A stretch of 64,000 nt of DNA, from positions 18,611-82,610 of IMG/VR virus record IMGVR_UViG_3300036770_004568; one strand, written 5' to 3'. The DNA is from a virus. The position numbers and the translations under genes were made by a program. Positions 43,531 through 52,608 of this stretch are shown here, piece by piece. The number at the start of each line of letters is the position of its first letter. Position 1 is the first letter of the stretch. The notes beneath the pieces were generated by a model that worked only from the letters and a program-made list of their open reading frames with translations, ran no database searches and was not told the DNA's origin.

Positions 43531-44117
43531 TGCCAAGGGTTCGATCCACCCACAACCAAATCTTTGAGTTCATCACTCCGCAGCTCATCCTCGATGCGGT
43601 GTATGCCGTGCTGGGAGAGATTGACTTGGACCCCTTGAGTTCTGATCTCGCTCAAGAGTATGTCCATGCCAACCACTATCTCACCCCGCAAGATGATGGC
43701 TTTAACACGGAGAGTCCATGGGAGGGCAGGGTCTACTGTTTTCCACCAACTGGTCTGTGGACCCATGACAAACGAACCGATAAGTTCCGCCTGGCCCATG
43801 CCTACTCCATCACCTGTCTGAGTGGACCTGTACTGGCCTTCCAGAAGATGTTGTATTACTACTGCCATGGGCATATCCGCCATGGCCTGATGTATGCCAA
43901 CAACCTGGAATTGATTCGCATGGATCAACGCACCTTGGACTTTCCCGTGTGTATCCCATCTTTTCGTCCCAGGTTGCTCCGTTATGACGGCGAGACCGTG
44001 GAGCTCAAAGACAGTGAAGCCGGGGTCTTTGTGTACTTTCCTGATGTGGATAAGCCCACGGAATCCATTGAGGAGTTCGCCAAGATCTTTGATAGATTTG
44101 GTCGTATACTCGCCTAA
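43530..44117 (+). CDS. Dam-like protein with degenerate catalytic motif
   Basis: The protein has 195 residues. The start FEFITPQLILDAVYAVLGEIDLDPLSS matches phage N6-adenine methyltransferases of the type that open with ..TP..I...V....G.IDLDP. This is followed by DDGFNTESPWEGRVYCFPPTG at about 61-81. The motif that should read NPPY is FPPT here, so the catalytic tetrad is altered. The rest has the expected length. It may be inactive, have changed chemistry, or act as a DNA-binding protein. TAATG overlap couples it to the next gene. Confidence 0.65.
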   Translation: MPRVRSTHNQIFEFITPQLILDAVYAVLGEIDLDPLSSDLAQEYVHANHYLTPQDDGFNTESPWEGRVYCFPPTGLWTHDKRTDKFRLAHAYSITCLSGPVLAFQKMLYYYCHGHIRHGLMYANNLELIRMDQRTLDFPVCIPSFRPRLLRYDGETVELKDSEAGVFVYFPDVDKPTESIEEFAKIFDRFGRILA

Positions 44118-44800
44118 TGTCAATGATTCTCAAAGATCCTGCTGTCCTTGAGACGGAAGACCTGAGCTGCTACCACAAGCTCAGCGAATATGGTCTGTTG
44201 TCCGACTACGACATCATGCAGTGTGAGGGGATGATTGAACCCTTCACGGATCGCATCGTCCGTGAGATTGAAGGTCGTAAGATCCTTTCCTATGGACTGG
44301 GATCATATGGCTATGACGTACGTCTCTCAGGTGCCGAGTTCTTCATCTACAACAATGCATCTGAGATCTATGGTCCTGATACCCATAGCATTGACTGCAT
44401 TGACCCCAAAGCTTTTGACAAGGCTAAATATCTCAAACCCGCCGAGAAACATTGCGACGATCAAGGCAATGTCTACTTCCTGATTCCTCCCTACCGCTAT
44501 GCCATGGCTGTGGTTGAGGAATGTCTGAACATGCCCAGTGATGTCACCGCCATTGGCTTTGGGAAGTCCAGCTATGCACGGGTTGGTGTCAACACCCACA
44601 TCACCCCAATTGAAGCCGGATGGAAAGGCCATCTCACCGTAGCCATGTCCAACTCCACAGGCTTCCCGGCCAAGGTGTATGTGGATGAGGGACTGGCTCA
44701 GATTCTGTTCTTCCGTTCCGTCGAGTGCCGCACCAGCTACGAGGACCGCAGCGGTAAGTACCAGAACCAGGGCAAAACCGTGACCACCGCCAAGGTCTGA
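44117..44800 (+). CDS. dCTP deaminase/dUTPase-like protein lacking the catalytic Glu
   Basis: The protein has 227 residues. The trimeric dCTP deaminase/dUTPase fold is clear: LSYGLGSYGYDVRLS, GKSSYARVGVNTHITPIEAG, W-K-G-HLTVAMSNSTGFPAKVYV and GLAQILFF. In dCTP deaminases the segment after G-H is TLEFSN, where Glu is the general base. Here it is TVAMSN, so Ala replaces that Glu (about residue 176). The nucleotide-binding segments GKSS and EGLAQ are kept. The protein may bind dCTP/dTTP without deaminating it, or only hydrolyse dUTP. It is the last gene of the operon. Confidence 0.8.
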   Translation: MSMILKDPAVLETEDLSCYHKLSEYGLLSDYDIMQCEGMIEPFTDRIVREIEGRKILSYGLGSYGYDVRLSGAEFFIYNNASEIYGPDTHSIDCIDPKAFDKAKYLKPAEKHCDDQGNVYFLIPPYRYAMAVVEECLNMPSDVTAIGFGKSSYARVGVNTHITPIEAGWKGHLTVAMSNSTGFPAKVYVDEGLAQILFFRSVECRTSYEDRSGKYQNQGKTVTTAKV

Positions 44801-45181
44801 TCAATACTGGGCAATGGCTTCAGCAGCACTGCCTTCATTGCCCTCACGCATCACCCGATCTGCCATGGCCGCTTGTCGCCGTCCGAATGAGCGGCCATCA
44901 GATCGACCTTGGGACCACTGGTACCGGCTGGCTGCACGCACAGCACTACGACGGGTTTGATTGCGGATGGCCCGACTGGCTTGCTGTTCATCCGGTGCAC
45001 CAAACCCTCCTTCGGTTTCACTCCAACGGCGATCCACAGACTGAGCATAACCTGGTTCGCGGTCGCTCCATTCACCTACGGATGTCCTGGGACCTTCATT
45101 ACCGTAGCGTTTGTAGATATCACTATCAACACCAAAGTTACCCCTAAAGGCTCTTGCACTACCAACCTTTGACCTAAACAT
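44801..45181 (-). CDS. Arg-rich hypothetical protein
   Basis: The protein has 126 residues, rich in Arg, Ser and Gly (for example RNQTRRSAVRAASRYQW). It has no membrane helix or enzyme motif. The base composition suggests nucleic-acid binding, perhaps in the virion. The gene is convergent with the dCTP-deaminase-like gene, with no gap. Confidence 0.5.
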   Translation of the reverse strand: MFRSKVGSARAFRGNFGVDSDIYKRYGNEGPRTSVGEWSDREPGYAQSVDRRWSETEGGFGAPDEQQASRAIRNQTRRSAVRAASRYQWSQGRSDGRSFGRRQAAMADRVMREGNEGSAAEAIAQY

Positions 45182-45191
45182 AATCCATCAC

Positions 45192-45485
45192 TCAATAAAA
45201 GAAGTCAAAGGGTTCATCGTTATCACCATGGCAGATCTCTTCAAGATCATCCATGCTTTCATCACTTGGTGCATCAAAGCTGATTTGAATATTGTTCTCC
45301 TTCAGCACTGCAGCCAGGGCCTTGCGTTCCATGATCTGCTGCCAGACCAAGCGCAAATGGACTTGTTCTAATTCATCGCGACTCAAGTTCTTGATCGCAA
45401 CTTCAGTCTTCCGCAATTGGAATTTAGCTTCCAACGGAAGTTCAATACGAATTGACTCACTCTCCATTGGCTCTATGCTGTTCAT
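45192..45485 (-). CDS. Small hypothetical protein
   Basis: The protein has 97 residues, helical and acidic at both ends. ELPLEAKFQLRKTEVAIKN and LEQVHLRLVWQQIMERKAL are amphipathic. No family is recognised. A TAGAAT at 45489-45494 is so close to ATG 45485 that the second ATG (MESESIRIE, 45467) may be the true start. Confidence 0.5.
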   Translation of the reverse strand: MNSIEPMESESIRIELPLEAKFQLRKTEVAIKNLSRDELEQVHLRLVWQQIMERKALAAVLKENNIQISFDAPSDESMDDLEEICHGDNDEPFDFFY

Positions 45486-45516
45486 ATCATTCTAGGTCGA
45501 CTACTTCAATACTACA

Positions 45517-46143
45517 CTACGAACCGCCAGTAGGCTGCTGCAACTCCTGCTGGAAGATGTTAAAAAAGTCAGCAAGCAGGTAGGGGTCAAGCTTTTGCTC
45601 TAAGTAGTTGATCGCCATGTCCTGCTGAATCGCGCCAGTATAGGTCTTGAAGCACTCCAACAGCAAGGGGCTGTGGAAGTCATCCCAGGTGGTCAACTCC
45701 GAGAGGAACAGCACCTTTTCTTGCCGTCTGCGCTCGATCAACAGCGGCATGGCGTAACCCCGCTCGTCATAGACCCAGCGCGTGAACTCCTCTGCGGCTT
45801 GCAGTTGCTTACCGTCCTCCAGCAAGGCAAACATCAGTGAGTCTTCAAAGGTGTCCAGACCTACTGAGTGGATGAAGGAGACCAGGGCTTCGTGCATGCT
45901 GTCATTGATCTCCAAGCAGCACTCATCAATCCACTGAGAGATCTCGCGGATCTGATCTTCTAGATATTGTTCAGATTTCTTCTTGGTGATCTTCTGCCCT
46001 GGCTTCACCTCTGTCCCATCAGGATAGAAGTTCAAGCCATAACCAATGACATGGGTGTCTGGATCATCTTGATCGGGCTGGGCCTCAGGATAGTACGTTT
46101 CGTACTTCTTGATGAGACTGATTGCATTCGGAAAGAAATACAT
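45517..46143 (-). CDS. GH24-like lysozyme, degenerate, probably virion-associated
   Basis: The protein has 208 residues. The GH24 fold signature is recognisable: LIKKYETYYPEA, THVIGYG, SMHEALVSFIHSVGLDTF, EEFTRWVYDERG and ERRRQEKVLFL. The Glu of KKYE is kept, but the Thr of the usual TIGYG is Val. The active site is therefore incomplete, although catalysis may be only reduced. It lies among virion genes on the minus strand, unlike the canonical lysozyme at 29.0 kb. A wall-penetration role in the particle is a reasonable guess. Confidence 0.75.
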   Translation of the reverse strand: MYFFPNAISLIKKYETYYPEAQPDQDDPDTHVIGYGLNFYPDGTEVKPGQKITKKKSEQYLEDQIREISQWIDECCLEINDSMHEALVSFIHSVGLDTFEDSLMFALLEDGKQLQAAEEFTRWVYDERGYAMPLLIERRRQEKVLFLSELTTWDDFHSPLLLECFKTYTGAIQQDMAINYLEQKLDPYLLADFFNIFQQELQQPTGGS

Positions 46144-46179
46144 TGATCACCCGCCAGTCTCTTCAGTGTATCAAAATAT

Positions 46180-46512
46180 CTACCAGTTGTAGTTGCAGGC
46201 CCAATACCTTGGTGTCATCTTGTCCTTTGCCGTATCGCAGTTGTGACGGGCTTTGAAGTTGGCACGGCGCTTCTCATCTTGATGTCCTTTTTTACTCCCT
46301 GGTGCATCTCGGTAATGCTCGTATCCCGGTTCACCAAAACGCACCAACTTCTCTTCGCCGTCCTGGCACGCCCGCACTTTGTACTTCTTGCGTTCTCCAG
46401 GTGTCTTGACAGGCTGATTGCACTTCAGCCCTTGGAATTTCTTGGCAACCTTAGCTGCATTCTTATGTTGCTCAGAAGCCAAAACCCGATCCTCCAAAGT
46501 CACCAAAGCCAA
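46180..46512 (-). CDS. Conserved phage protein with RRANFKARHNCD / YWACNYNW motif
   Basis: The protein has 110 residues, very basic. It ends KRRANFKARHNCDTAKDKMT followed by PRYWACNYNW, a pattern I have seen at the end of various phage structural proteins. Middle segments CNQPVKTPGERKK and ACQDGEEKLVRFGEPG are also typical of that group. The function is not established. The start lies inside the end of the large 1197-residue gene, with a 41-base overlap. Confidence 0.6.
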   Translation of the reverse strand: MALVTLEDRVLASEQHKNAAKVAKKFQGLKCNQPVKTPGERKKYKVRACQDGEEKLVRFGEPGYEHYRDAPGSKKGHQDEKRRANFKARHNCDTAKDKMTPRYWACNYNW

Positions 46513-49500
46513 AGTCGAAATTCATGAAGTCTTTCTTTTGACTCATGGTCTTATTGTAAGACATGTCGATTTTCAAACCAAAGTCATTCAATGGCTTTTG
46601 CTCGTTGGCTCCAAAGTCAAAAGAATCAGCATCCATGGAATCACCAAACATATCCTTCATCGCAAAGTCAATAGGTGACAATGTTGTGCGATTAGCTTTG
46701 GTGATTGGTTCCATCTCCATCTGCATGTCATCCCTAAAACCAAATGCACTTAAGTCAAAGGGACTATTCTCAGTTCCAACTTTTCCGACAATACCCTGTG
46801 CTTCAAGTCGATCAAACTCAGGGAAGTACGTTCTGAGGTATTCATCGTTAACTTTTTTGCTGCCGCCCAATGCAAAGTAGTGAATCTCCATAAATTCCCG
46901 TGGCGGCATGGCTTTGCTATCAGTCCCTAGCCGCTCTAGCGATACTCCTTTTTCCGTAGCCCACTCGCTCCACGTCTTGTATTTGGGTTCCTTGGCTGTG
47001 CCGCCTTTGACCACACCAAGGTCACTAAGATAAGTGAACCAGAATGGCGTGCTGTCCTGCCAGAACTTGTCTTTCTCTGCTTGTGATGCATTCTGAGACC
47101 ATGTCACAAAACTCACATTGTTCCCCGTAGGATCTTTGCCAAAATTCTTGTTTGTCTTCTGTTGTTCCGTGCGATAAGCCTTCCACGCTTCTTCTGCATT
47201 GAGCCCATTGTCTCTAGCCCAAACACCGAGTTGTTTGCCACCCGTGTTCAAGATGCTTTGGGTAGAACTCAACACAATCCGGTTCCATTCATCTTTGATC
47301 TTGGTGAATGGATTGGTCTTGGAGTACCAGTCCACATCAAAAGCATCGGATCGCACAGAGATCTGAGCACCTTCAAGAATTGGATCATCCGGTCTGGTCT
47401 GACTAATGCGCTTGGCCCAGGAAACCCAAGACTGTGAAGGCTGATCTACAACAAAGGAGACGCGTGTATTGAGCGGAGAGTTTGGATCTTTTGTCTCCAC
47501 AATCCGCATGTTGTTTTCTGTTGCCCAGTAGTCCCAGAACACTTTTTGATAGGGCTTGCCTGAGTTGGGATCAATCTTATTGCCATTCTCTTTCTCCCAC
47601 TGGCTGTAGGTCATGTCAGCGGGAATTTCATTGACCTTCTTGAATTCAGTCCACGCACTTCCTGGCAGCAGCTCCAGTCCAAGACTGCTGAACCAGCTGG
47701 ACATGGATTGGTTGAGCTTGGCACCAGGGGCATTGTCAATGATGATTTGATCACTGAAGGATTCTTTGCTGATAATGCTTCGAATGGTTGAAAGAGCCTG
47801 GTCCTTGGTTCGTTGTATGTATTCAATACCAAGTTCTTTTTGATCAGGTGTCTTGCCTGTATCAATAACCATTCGAATTTGTTTGCGGATGCTTTCACCA
47901 GCAAGTGTTGAGATCACGCCTGAGAATTGTTCAATGTATTGCTTGACAACATCACTTAACCCTGCATCAGCAAACAACCCTCCATTAGCTGAATCGCCAA
48001 TACCAGACTTCTGAATCATCTCCATGAGATGCTCCTCAGGCGTTTTGAATGTTCCAAACTGAATTTGGTTGAGATACTCATCAGCCTGATTGGTCAAATA
48101 ACTGATCTGATCGGCAATCCGCTTAGCCACGTCTCCACCAAAGATGTCCGTATCATTCATGGTGAGCTTGACGTCAGCCGCCAGACCCAGAGCTGGATCG
48201 GCAATGTTCTTGGTATAAGCATCAAAGTGCAGCTTGGCAAATTCCTGTTCATTCAACAGATCAGCACCTGCTGCATAGGCTTTGTTGAACCATGCTCTAT
48301 ACAGTTCAATCTGTTGGTTGAGCGCTGTTGTTGATGTCTTATCGACATTGACAAGGTCTAACGCCTTGATATCGTTGGTGCTCAGATTCGTGGTTCCTTT
48401 CTCGACGGCAATGTTATGGATTGCCTTGATGTTGCTGTGCAGCTGATTGACCGTCATGGACGATCCATTGATTTCTCCAAGGCTCTGATTCAGATAGAAG
48501 CTCGAATCAAAGTCTCGACCTTTGGCCCAAATGGTTTGCAGGTTGGTCCAGAAGTTACCAAGAAGCGTACTTGGGTTGTTGATATTACCAATCAACAGCT
48601 CATAGTCCTTAGCAGCAAGATCCTGGAATGCCGTGTCTGATTGCTTCTCAAGCACAGGGTTGATATCACTAGCATCGACGTATTCAGCGAATTCACTAAG
48701 TGACTTTGATCCATCAAAGCGACGTTGCAGGAAGTCTTGGATGAACTGCGTCCCAAGGCGAGCATCCGCTTCTGTGCGCCCAATAACATTCCCCAGCTGG
48801 TTGCGGGGATTGTTGGGGTCATAGCGTGCTTTGAGCTCTGACTCAAACCAGTTTTGCCAGTTAAAGTTGATATTACTTCTCAGGCTAGGTGATTTCAAAA
48901 AGCCGTCTTTCAAGCCCAAATCACGTCCCATGCTCTGGAACATGTCGTTCATGCTTTCGAACGTGTCATCTTTTGTCAGACTCTCTAGTCGCTTTTGCCT
49001 TGACAGAGCTGCTTGGGCTTCACGGAATGCATCACCACGCAGGGCTGCAATTTTTAATTCCTTGTCCGCATTAGCCTCATTAAGGTTGTTGACACTCTCT
49101 TCTAGGCTCTGCTTAACCGCTGTATCAATAATGCCTTTGGCGTTGTCAACTGAGATCTTGCTAAAGTCAACGGCTTCTTTCTTGCTAGCAATCTCCGCTT
49201 CAATCTGCTTGTATGTCTCGCGATTGGTTTCCGCAATGTACTGGCTTAGCGAGACTCCATTATTAGCCACTCCAGATTTCTCATAGTTAATCAAAAGGGT
49301 TTGATAGGTATCAAGCAGTCCTCCATTATTAAAGGAGGCAAGGTCTTTCCATGACCCACCACTGCTCCAGCTGTAGGTTCCTGTCGAGGTCTGCGTCAGC
49401 TTTCCTGATTCCCGCAGCTGCATGAAGGCATAGGCTGCTTCATACGGATTAGCTTCTAGCTTTTCTGGATCAATGATGACATTGGTACCACTGCCGTTCA

Positions 49501-50065
49501 GTGTCTGTAGTCGCTGCACAAAAGCAGCTTTGTTGACTGGGCTCGTGAACGTCTCGTATTGCGCAACGGTGGTTCCGGCTGGCACGAGACCATACTGAAT
49601 GCTTCGGTTCAGTGCTGATGTCTTGAGATTGACTTTGGTGCTGTCACCAAAACCATAATCATCTGACTTGAAATGAGCCTCAAGATCTTGGAGCTGAGTG
49701 CTTGTTGGTGCGTAGAAATAGAACTGCTTGTAGAAGCTTGATAGATCTGCATTGGTGACTGTTGCATCCCGCGTAGCCGTCAACGACTGTCGACCATAGT
49801 TCACGACCGCATTAAAGCGATCCTGGTAGGTCATCTCCGCATAGCTCCCAGGAATACTTGTGCGGATACTGTCTAACGTTGCTACATAGCCTGAATTGAT
49901 CTTCTTGCCTTCCTCATTCAGCCGATTGACCACTTGATTAATTAGCTGATCAAGTTCAGCAACGGGCTCAACGGATGCGTTCTGATCTGTCCAGGCCGCT
50001 GTGCTGAGCGATGGATAAAAAGTATAGGGACTGGCGTTAACTGTAAACTCTTGACTCCAAGTCAC
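46472..50065 (-). CDS. Large virion protein (tape-measure or internal protein candidate)
   Basis: The protein has 1197 residues with no family I can name. It is mostly helical with long charged stretches (for example about residues 310-400: EAEIASKKEAVDFSKISVDN and nearby). It has no transmembrane segments and no clear enzymatic motif. The C-terminus is Phe/Gly/Asp-rich (DSFDFGANEQ ... GFGDFGGSGFGF). The size, solubility and position among virion genes suit a tape-measure, internal-core or tail-tube protein. This is inferred from context only. It starts 27 bases after the TAGAAT at 50092. Confidence 0.55.
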   Translation of the reverse strand: MTWSQEFTVNASPYTFYPSLSTAAWTDQNASVEPVAELDQLINQVVNRLNEEGKKINSGYVATLDSIRTSIPGSYAEMTYQDRFNAVVNYGRQSLTATRDATVTNADLSSFYKQFYFYAPTSTQLQDLEAHFKSDDYGFGDSTKVNLKTSALNRSIQYGLVPAGTTVAQYETFTSPVNKAAFVQRLQTLNGSGTNVIIDPEKLEANPYEAAYAFMQLRESGKLTQTSTGTYSWSSGGSWKDLASFNNGGLLDTYQTLLINYEKSGVANNGVSLSQYIAETNRETYKQIEAEIASKKEAVDFSKISVDNAKGIIDTAVKQSLEESVNNLNEANADKELKIAALRGDAFREAQAALSRQKRLESLTKDDTFESMNDMFQSMGRDLGLKDGFLKSPSLRSNINFNWQNWFESELKARYDPNNPRNQLGNVIGRTEADARLGTQFIQDFLQRRFDGSKSLSEFAEYVDASDINPVLEKQSDTAFQDLAAKDYELLIGNINNPSTLLGNFWTNLQTIWAKGRDFDSSFYLNQSLGEINGSSMTVNQLHSNIKAIHNIAVEKGTTNLSTNDIKALDLVNVDKTSTTALNQQIELYRAWFNKAYAAGADLLNEQEFAKLHFDAYTKNIADPALGLAADVKLTMNDTDIFGGDVAKRIADQISYLTNQADEYLNQIQFGTFKTPEEHLMEMIQKSGIGDSANGGLFADAGLSDVVKQYIEQFSGVISTLAGESIRKQIRMVIDTGKTPDQKELGIEYIQRTKDQALSTIRSIISKESFSDQIIIDNAPGAKLNQSMSSWFSSLGLELLPGSAWTEFKKVNEIPADMTYSQWEKENGNKIDPNSGKPYQKVFWDYWATENNMRIVETKDPNSPLNTRVSFVVDQPSQSWVSWAKRISQTRPDDPILEGAQISVRSDAFDVDWYSKTNPFTKIKDEWNRIVLSSTQSILNTGGKQLGVWARDNGLNAEEAWKAYRTEQQKTNKNFGKDPTGNNVSFVTWSQNASQAEKDKFWQDSTPFWFTYLSDLGVVKGGTAKEPKYKTWSEWATEKGVSLERLGTDSKAMPPREFMEIHYFALGGSKKVNDEYLRTYFPEFDRLEAQGIVGKVGTENSPFDLSAFGFRDDMQMEMEPITKANRTTLSPIDFAMKDMFGDSMDADSFDFGANEQKPLNDFGLKIDMSYNKTMSQKKDFMNFDFGFGDFGGSGFGF

Positions 50066-50069
50066 TTAT

Positions 50070-50459
50070 CTACGCGGCCATGTTATCCTCCATTCTATCA
50101 TCGTCAATGGCTATTAAAGATTTGAGTTGATTCCACTGCAGCGTGGTCAACTCAATGTCCATCCAAGCCTTGATCCGGTTCTCTTTCTCCAGGCTCCAAA
50201 ATTCTTGCCTCTGGAACCACTGAATCCAATCCTCACTGCCTTTCTTGTGGTTGCACTGGCAAGCTGGGACGAGGTTCGAGCGGACTGTACGACCACCCTT
50301 GAATTTGGGAATGATGTGATCTAGTGAGTGCGCGTCTCGACCGCAATAGGCACACTTATGATCCCATGAACTGTAGATGTTCTGTCTGAATAGCTGTTTA
50401 GCTTTCTTCGGATGAACTGCAACAAGTAGGGCAAGAGGTTCATGGACATCCTCAAACAT
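50070..50459 (-). CDS. HNH endonuclease
   Basis: The protein has 129 residues. The HNH core is compact: CAYCG (zinc pair), then LDHIIPKFKGG with the catalytic His, NLVPACQCNHKKGSE with the second pair and the final His. The N-terminus may begin further in (near NIYSSWDHK). It lies 4 bases from the large virion gene with its promoter in between, so it may be a free-standing homing nuclease. Confidence 0.8.
   Translation of the reverse strand: MFEDVHEPLALLVAVHPKKAKQLFRQNIYSSWDHKCAYCGRDAHSLDHIIPKFKGGRTVRSNLVPACQCNHKKGSEDWIQWFQRQEFWSLEKENRIKAWMDIELTTLQWNQLKSLIAIDDDRMEDNMAA
50092..50097 (-). promoter_or_regulatory. TAGAAT promoter element (minus strand)
   Basis: TAGAATGG on the minus strand, 26 bases upstream of the start of the 1197-residue gene and inside the end of the HNH gene. 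It is part of the repeated set. Confidence 0.5.
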
Positions 50460-50676
50460 TCCTAAATTGCAACTACAAGTATTCTGACAGCAATAAACTA
50501 TCCACTCTCTAGCAATTGACTAGGGCTTGTTAGACTATTGGATTGTCTTCAAATCCCCACGGAATCCCAAAGCAAAACGGAATAGTTAAGCAATTCCAAA
50601 TTGTCTCGTTTTGTTGACTTGAACCCACACCCACGAGTAGTCGATAAGATTGCATCAGTAGTCAAGCACTCACTCC

Positions 50677-50898
50677 ATGGCTCAATCGGAACCTTCATGG
50701 CTCAGCACCAGCCAAACCGAGTCCTACCTAAACATCAAGCGCCGCATGCTCTACAAGCAAAAGGACGCTGACTTCCTCAAGATGGGCGTGCATTACCGGG
50801 TCCTCAACCCCATGGCTGAGCGTCCCACCTACCAATGGAACGCCCAGGCCATTGAAGCTCAGATGGAAGGAGCCATCGACTTTGCCCTAGCCGCTTGA
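50677..50898 (+). CDS. Small DNA-binding protein, excisionase-like
   Basis: The protein has 73 residues. WLSTSQTESYLNIKRRMLYKQ looks like a winged-helix HTH of the MerR/Xis type, followed by a basic tail. It is convergent with the integrase, 33 bases apart, across a terminator. An excisionase role is inferred from position and shape. It has no motif that rules out another regulator. Confidence 0.55.
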   Translation: MAQSEPSWLSTSQTESYLNIKRRMLYKQKDADFLKMGVHYRVLNPMAERPTYQWNAQAIEAQMEGAIDFALAA

Positions 50899-50919
50899 TT
50901 TCACAGCCACGGATGCATC

Positions 50920-50952
50920 GCCCTCGGTCTTCTAGGCCGGGGGCTTTGTTTT
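50920..50952 (+). terminator. Terminator after the excisionase-like gene
   Basis: A stem GCCCTCGG/CCGGGGGC with a 9-base loop is followed by TTTGTTTTG. It runs into the end of the convergent integrase gene. Confidence 0.7.
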
Positions 50953-52125
50953 GTGCACGGCTTCTGCTTCTTGATACGCCTTCATCAATTGCTCTTGCTT
51001 GACATCCTCACCAATCCATTTGCGATAGGTGTTCATGTGTACGTCAACAGTATGTCCCATCATCACAGCAGAGATGGAGAAGTCCACATGGAACCGCATC
51101 AACCGCAACGCATAGGCATGTCTGAGGTCATAAGGGCGAAAACCAATCTCAAGCCTGCGAAAGCCATGGGCAATCTGCTGCACAAACTTTCCCCCTGGTC
51201 GTACTCCTAGTTCATTGACTGGGATTTCGATGCTCCCATTGCGCAGCGCAAAGAGATCCACCCAGTCCCTGTGGAAGGCGTAGACGTTCTCCCGTGCTCC
51301 ATAGAGTGCATCGGTTTTGTGCTTGAGTACATTGATCGTGCTATCTCCATTCCACTCAAACCACAACACTTCGTGGGGTCTGAGCCCATAGGCTGCCATC
51401 ATCCCATAGGTCCACAGCACGGTTCTCCAATACTTCTGATCACGATTCTTGACATCAACCATCGCTTTAATTCTGGACCACGTCTTGACAATCACGTCAT
51501 CTGAAGGCGGTTTTCTGAGCTGCCCACTGGTGCGCACGGTCTTGGTTTCAATGTCCGTGGTGTCCAGGGCTACGCCATTGACCTTGGCCAGGTAGCGACA
51601 GACGTAGAGGGTCTTGTTGCGGTGCAGGGTTCCTGGTGTCTTGCTCATGATCAATGTCCTCAACATCTCTGCTGTCAGCAGTTCGTGTTCCGGCAGTTGT
51701 TTGTAAAGGATCATGTAATTGGAGTTCCAGCTATGGAGCTTCTTTCTGTCTTTCCTATCTCTGGTTTTGAAATAGTCTTTCTCTGCTCGCGCAATGGCTT
51801 CTTGCACCGTCACCCCAATCCGCTTGCTGCTGCGGATCAGGGACGCTGGGACGGAGCCGTAGCTTGACCAGTCAAAGCAGTTGCTTTGGATGGCTGCGGC
51901 AATAGCTCTGAGTTTCTTCTCAGCCTCCATCACCCCCACCTTGGTGCAGGGCAATCCCAGGTCCAGCCGTTGCCGGTAGGGCTGCTGCATGGCAGAGTCG
52001 GGCTTCGGGGGCAACAGACCCCTGAGGATCAAGCGCTCATTGCGTTCCTCTAAATACAGACCAAGCCCTTGGACCCGGTACTTCTTGTTTCGGCGTAGTA
52101 ATTCGGCTTTGATGTCAAACACCAT
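50932..52125 (-). CDS. Tyrosine recombinase / phage integrase
   Basis: I choose ATG 52125 (MVFDIKAELLRRNKKYRVQGLGLYL); the longer frame begins with a TTG. The product is 397 residues. The N-terminal part has an LGLYLEERNERLILRGLL segment and a core-binding region. The catalytic domain shows Arg in AYGLRPHEVLWF, Lys in VLKHKTD, Arg/His in YDLRHAYALR and the nucleophile in MGHTVDVHMNTYRKWI. The usual first His of H-x-x-R is Tyr here, a variant seen in other cyanobacterial-type integrases. It would catalyse site-specific integration and excision. Confidence 0.88.
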   Translation of the reverse strand: MVFDIKAELLRRNKKYRVQGLGLYLEERNERLILRGLLPPKPDSAMQQPYRQRLDLGLPCTKVGVMEAEKKLRAIAAAIQSNCFDWSSYGSVPASLIRSSKRIGVTVQEAIARAEKDYFKTRDRKDRKKLHSWNSNYMILYKQLPEHELLTAEMLRTLIMSKTPGTLHRNKTLYVCRYLAKVNGVALDTTDIETKTVRTSGQLRKPPSDDVIVKTWSRIKAMVDVKNRDQKYWRTVLWTYGMMAAYGLRPHEVLWFEWNGDSTINVLKHKTDALYGARENVYAFHRDWVDLFALRNGSIEIPVNELGVRPGGKFVQQIAHGFRRLEIGFRPYDLRHAYALRLMRFHVDFSISAVMMGHTVDVHMNTYRKWIGEDVKQEQLMKAYQEAEAVHKTKPPA

Positions 52126-52185
52126 GTCTGGTCCAGCGACGGAGCACCCCAGGACCAACTCCCTCCAGAAGGCAGTTGCCTACTA

Positions 52186-52366
52186 GAGATAGTAGTGGAC
52201 TGACAGTTGATCTCGAACTGGCCATCTGGAGAATTCCAGTCCTTGAGATCGACTGCGCTGCAAGGGGACTCAGAGAGTAGCACAGGTGGTTTGGTCCCAA
52301 GGTGCGGGACCAGAACGGGACCAGACCTGGCCTGTTATGGCCGGACCTCCCGGCTGAAAAATGTGA
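52186..52366. other. Integrase upstream region, candidate attachment-site area
   Basis: The 60 bases near 52293-52311 contain a perfect 6-bp stem GGTCCC/GGGACC with a 7-base loop. The 10-mer CGGGACCAGA occurs twice, 11 bases apart (52305-52314 and 52316-52325). Arm-type sites and a core often lie next to the integrase. No tRNA 3' end is recognisable, so the site cannot be assigned. Confidence 0.3.
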
Positions 52367-52579
52367 TTAAATTCGGCCAGATGCCGTGACGTAAGCCGCG
52401 CCGAGGGCATCCATTAAACTAGTCTGACCGTCCGCATAGGGCATGTTGATCACGTCACCCGGCCTGATGATTGTGCCTCGATCTTGAAACTTTGTTTCTG
52501 CATAGGCACCTAGTCGAATATCTTTCTGGCGATCTGATTCATTCAGCGTCCGCTCAATGATTTTTTTGAATTCAGACAT
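52367..52579 (-). CDS. Small hypothetical protein
   Basis: The protein has 70 residues: FKKIIERTLNESDRQKDIRLG, then TKFQDRGTIIRPGDVINMPYAD. No family is recognised. It has a TAGAAT element 24 bases upstream (52603-52608) that overlaps the end of the next gene. It is the last gene before the integrase-divergent gap. Confidence 0.5.
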   Translation of the reverse strand: MSEFKKIIERTLNESDRQKDIRLGAYAETKFQDRGTIIRPGDVINMPYADGQTSLMDALGAAYVTASGRI

Positions 52580-52602
52580 CTCACATCCTATTGACTAGTA
52601 GT

Positions 52603-52608
52603 ATTCTA
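52603..52608 (-). promoter_or_regulatory. TAGAAT promoter element (minus strand)
   Basis: TAGAATAC on the minus strand, 24 bases upstream of the 70-residue gene. It is part of the repeated set. Confidence 0.45.

Noticed and set aside
52293-52311. Hairpin as T-arm of a tRNA-embedded attachment site
   Set aside because: The 6-bp stem and 7-base loop recall a T-arm, but no acceptor or other tRNA part is present. It is kept only as a low-confidence attachment-area note.
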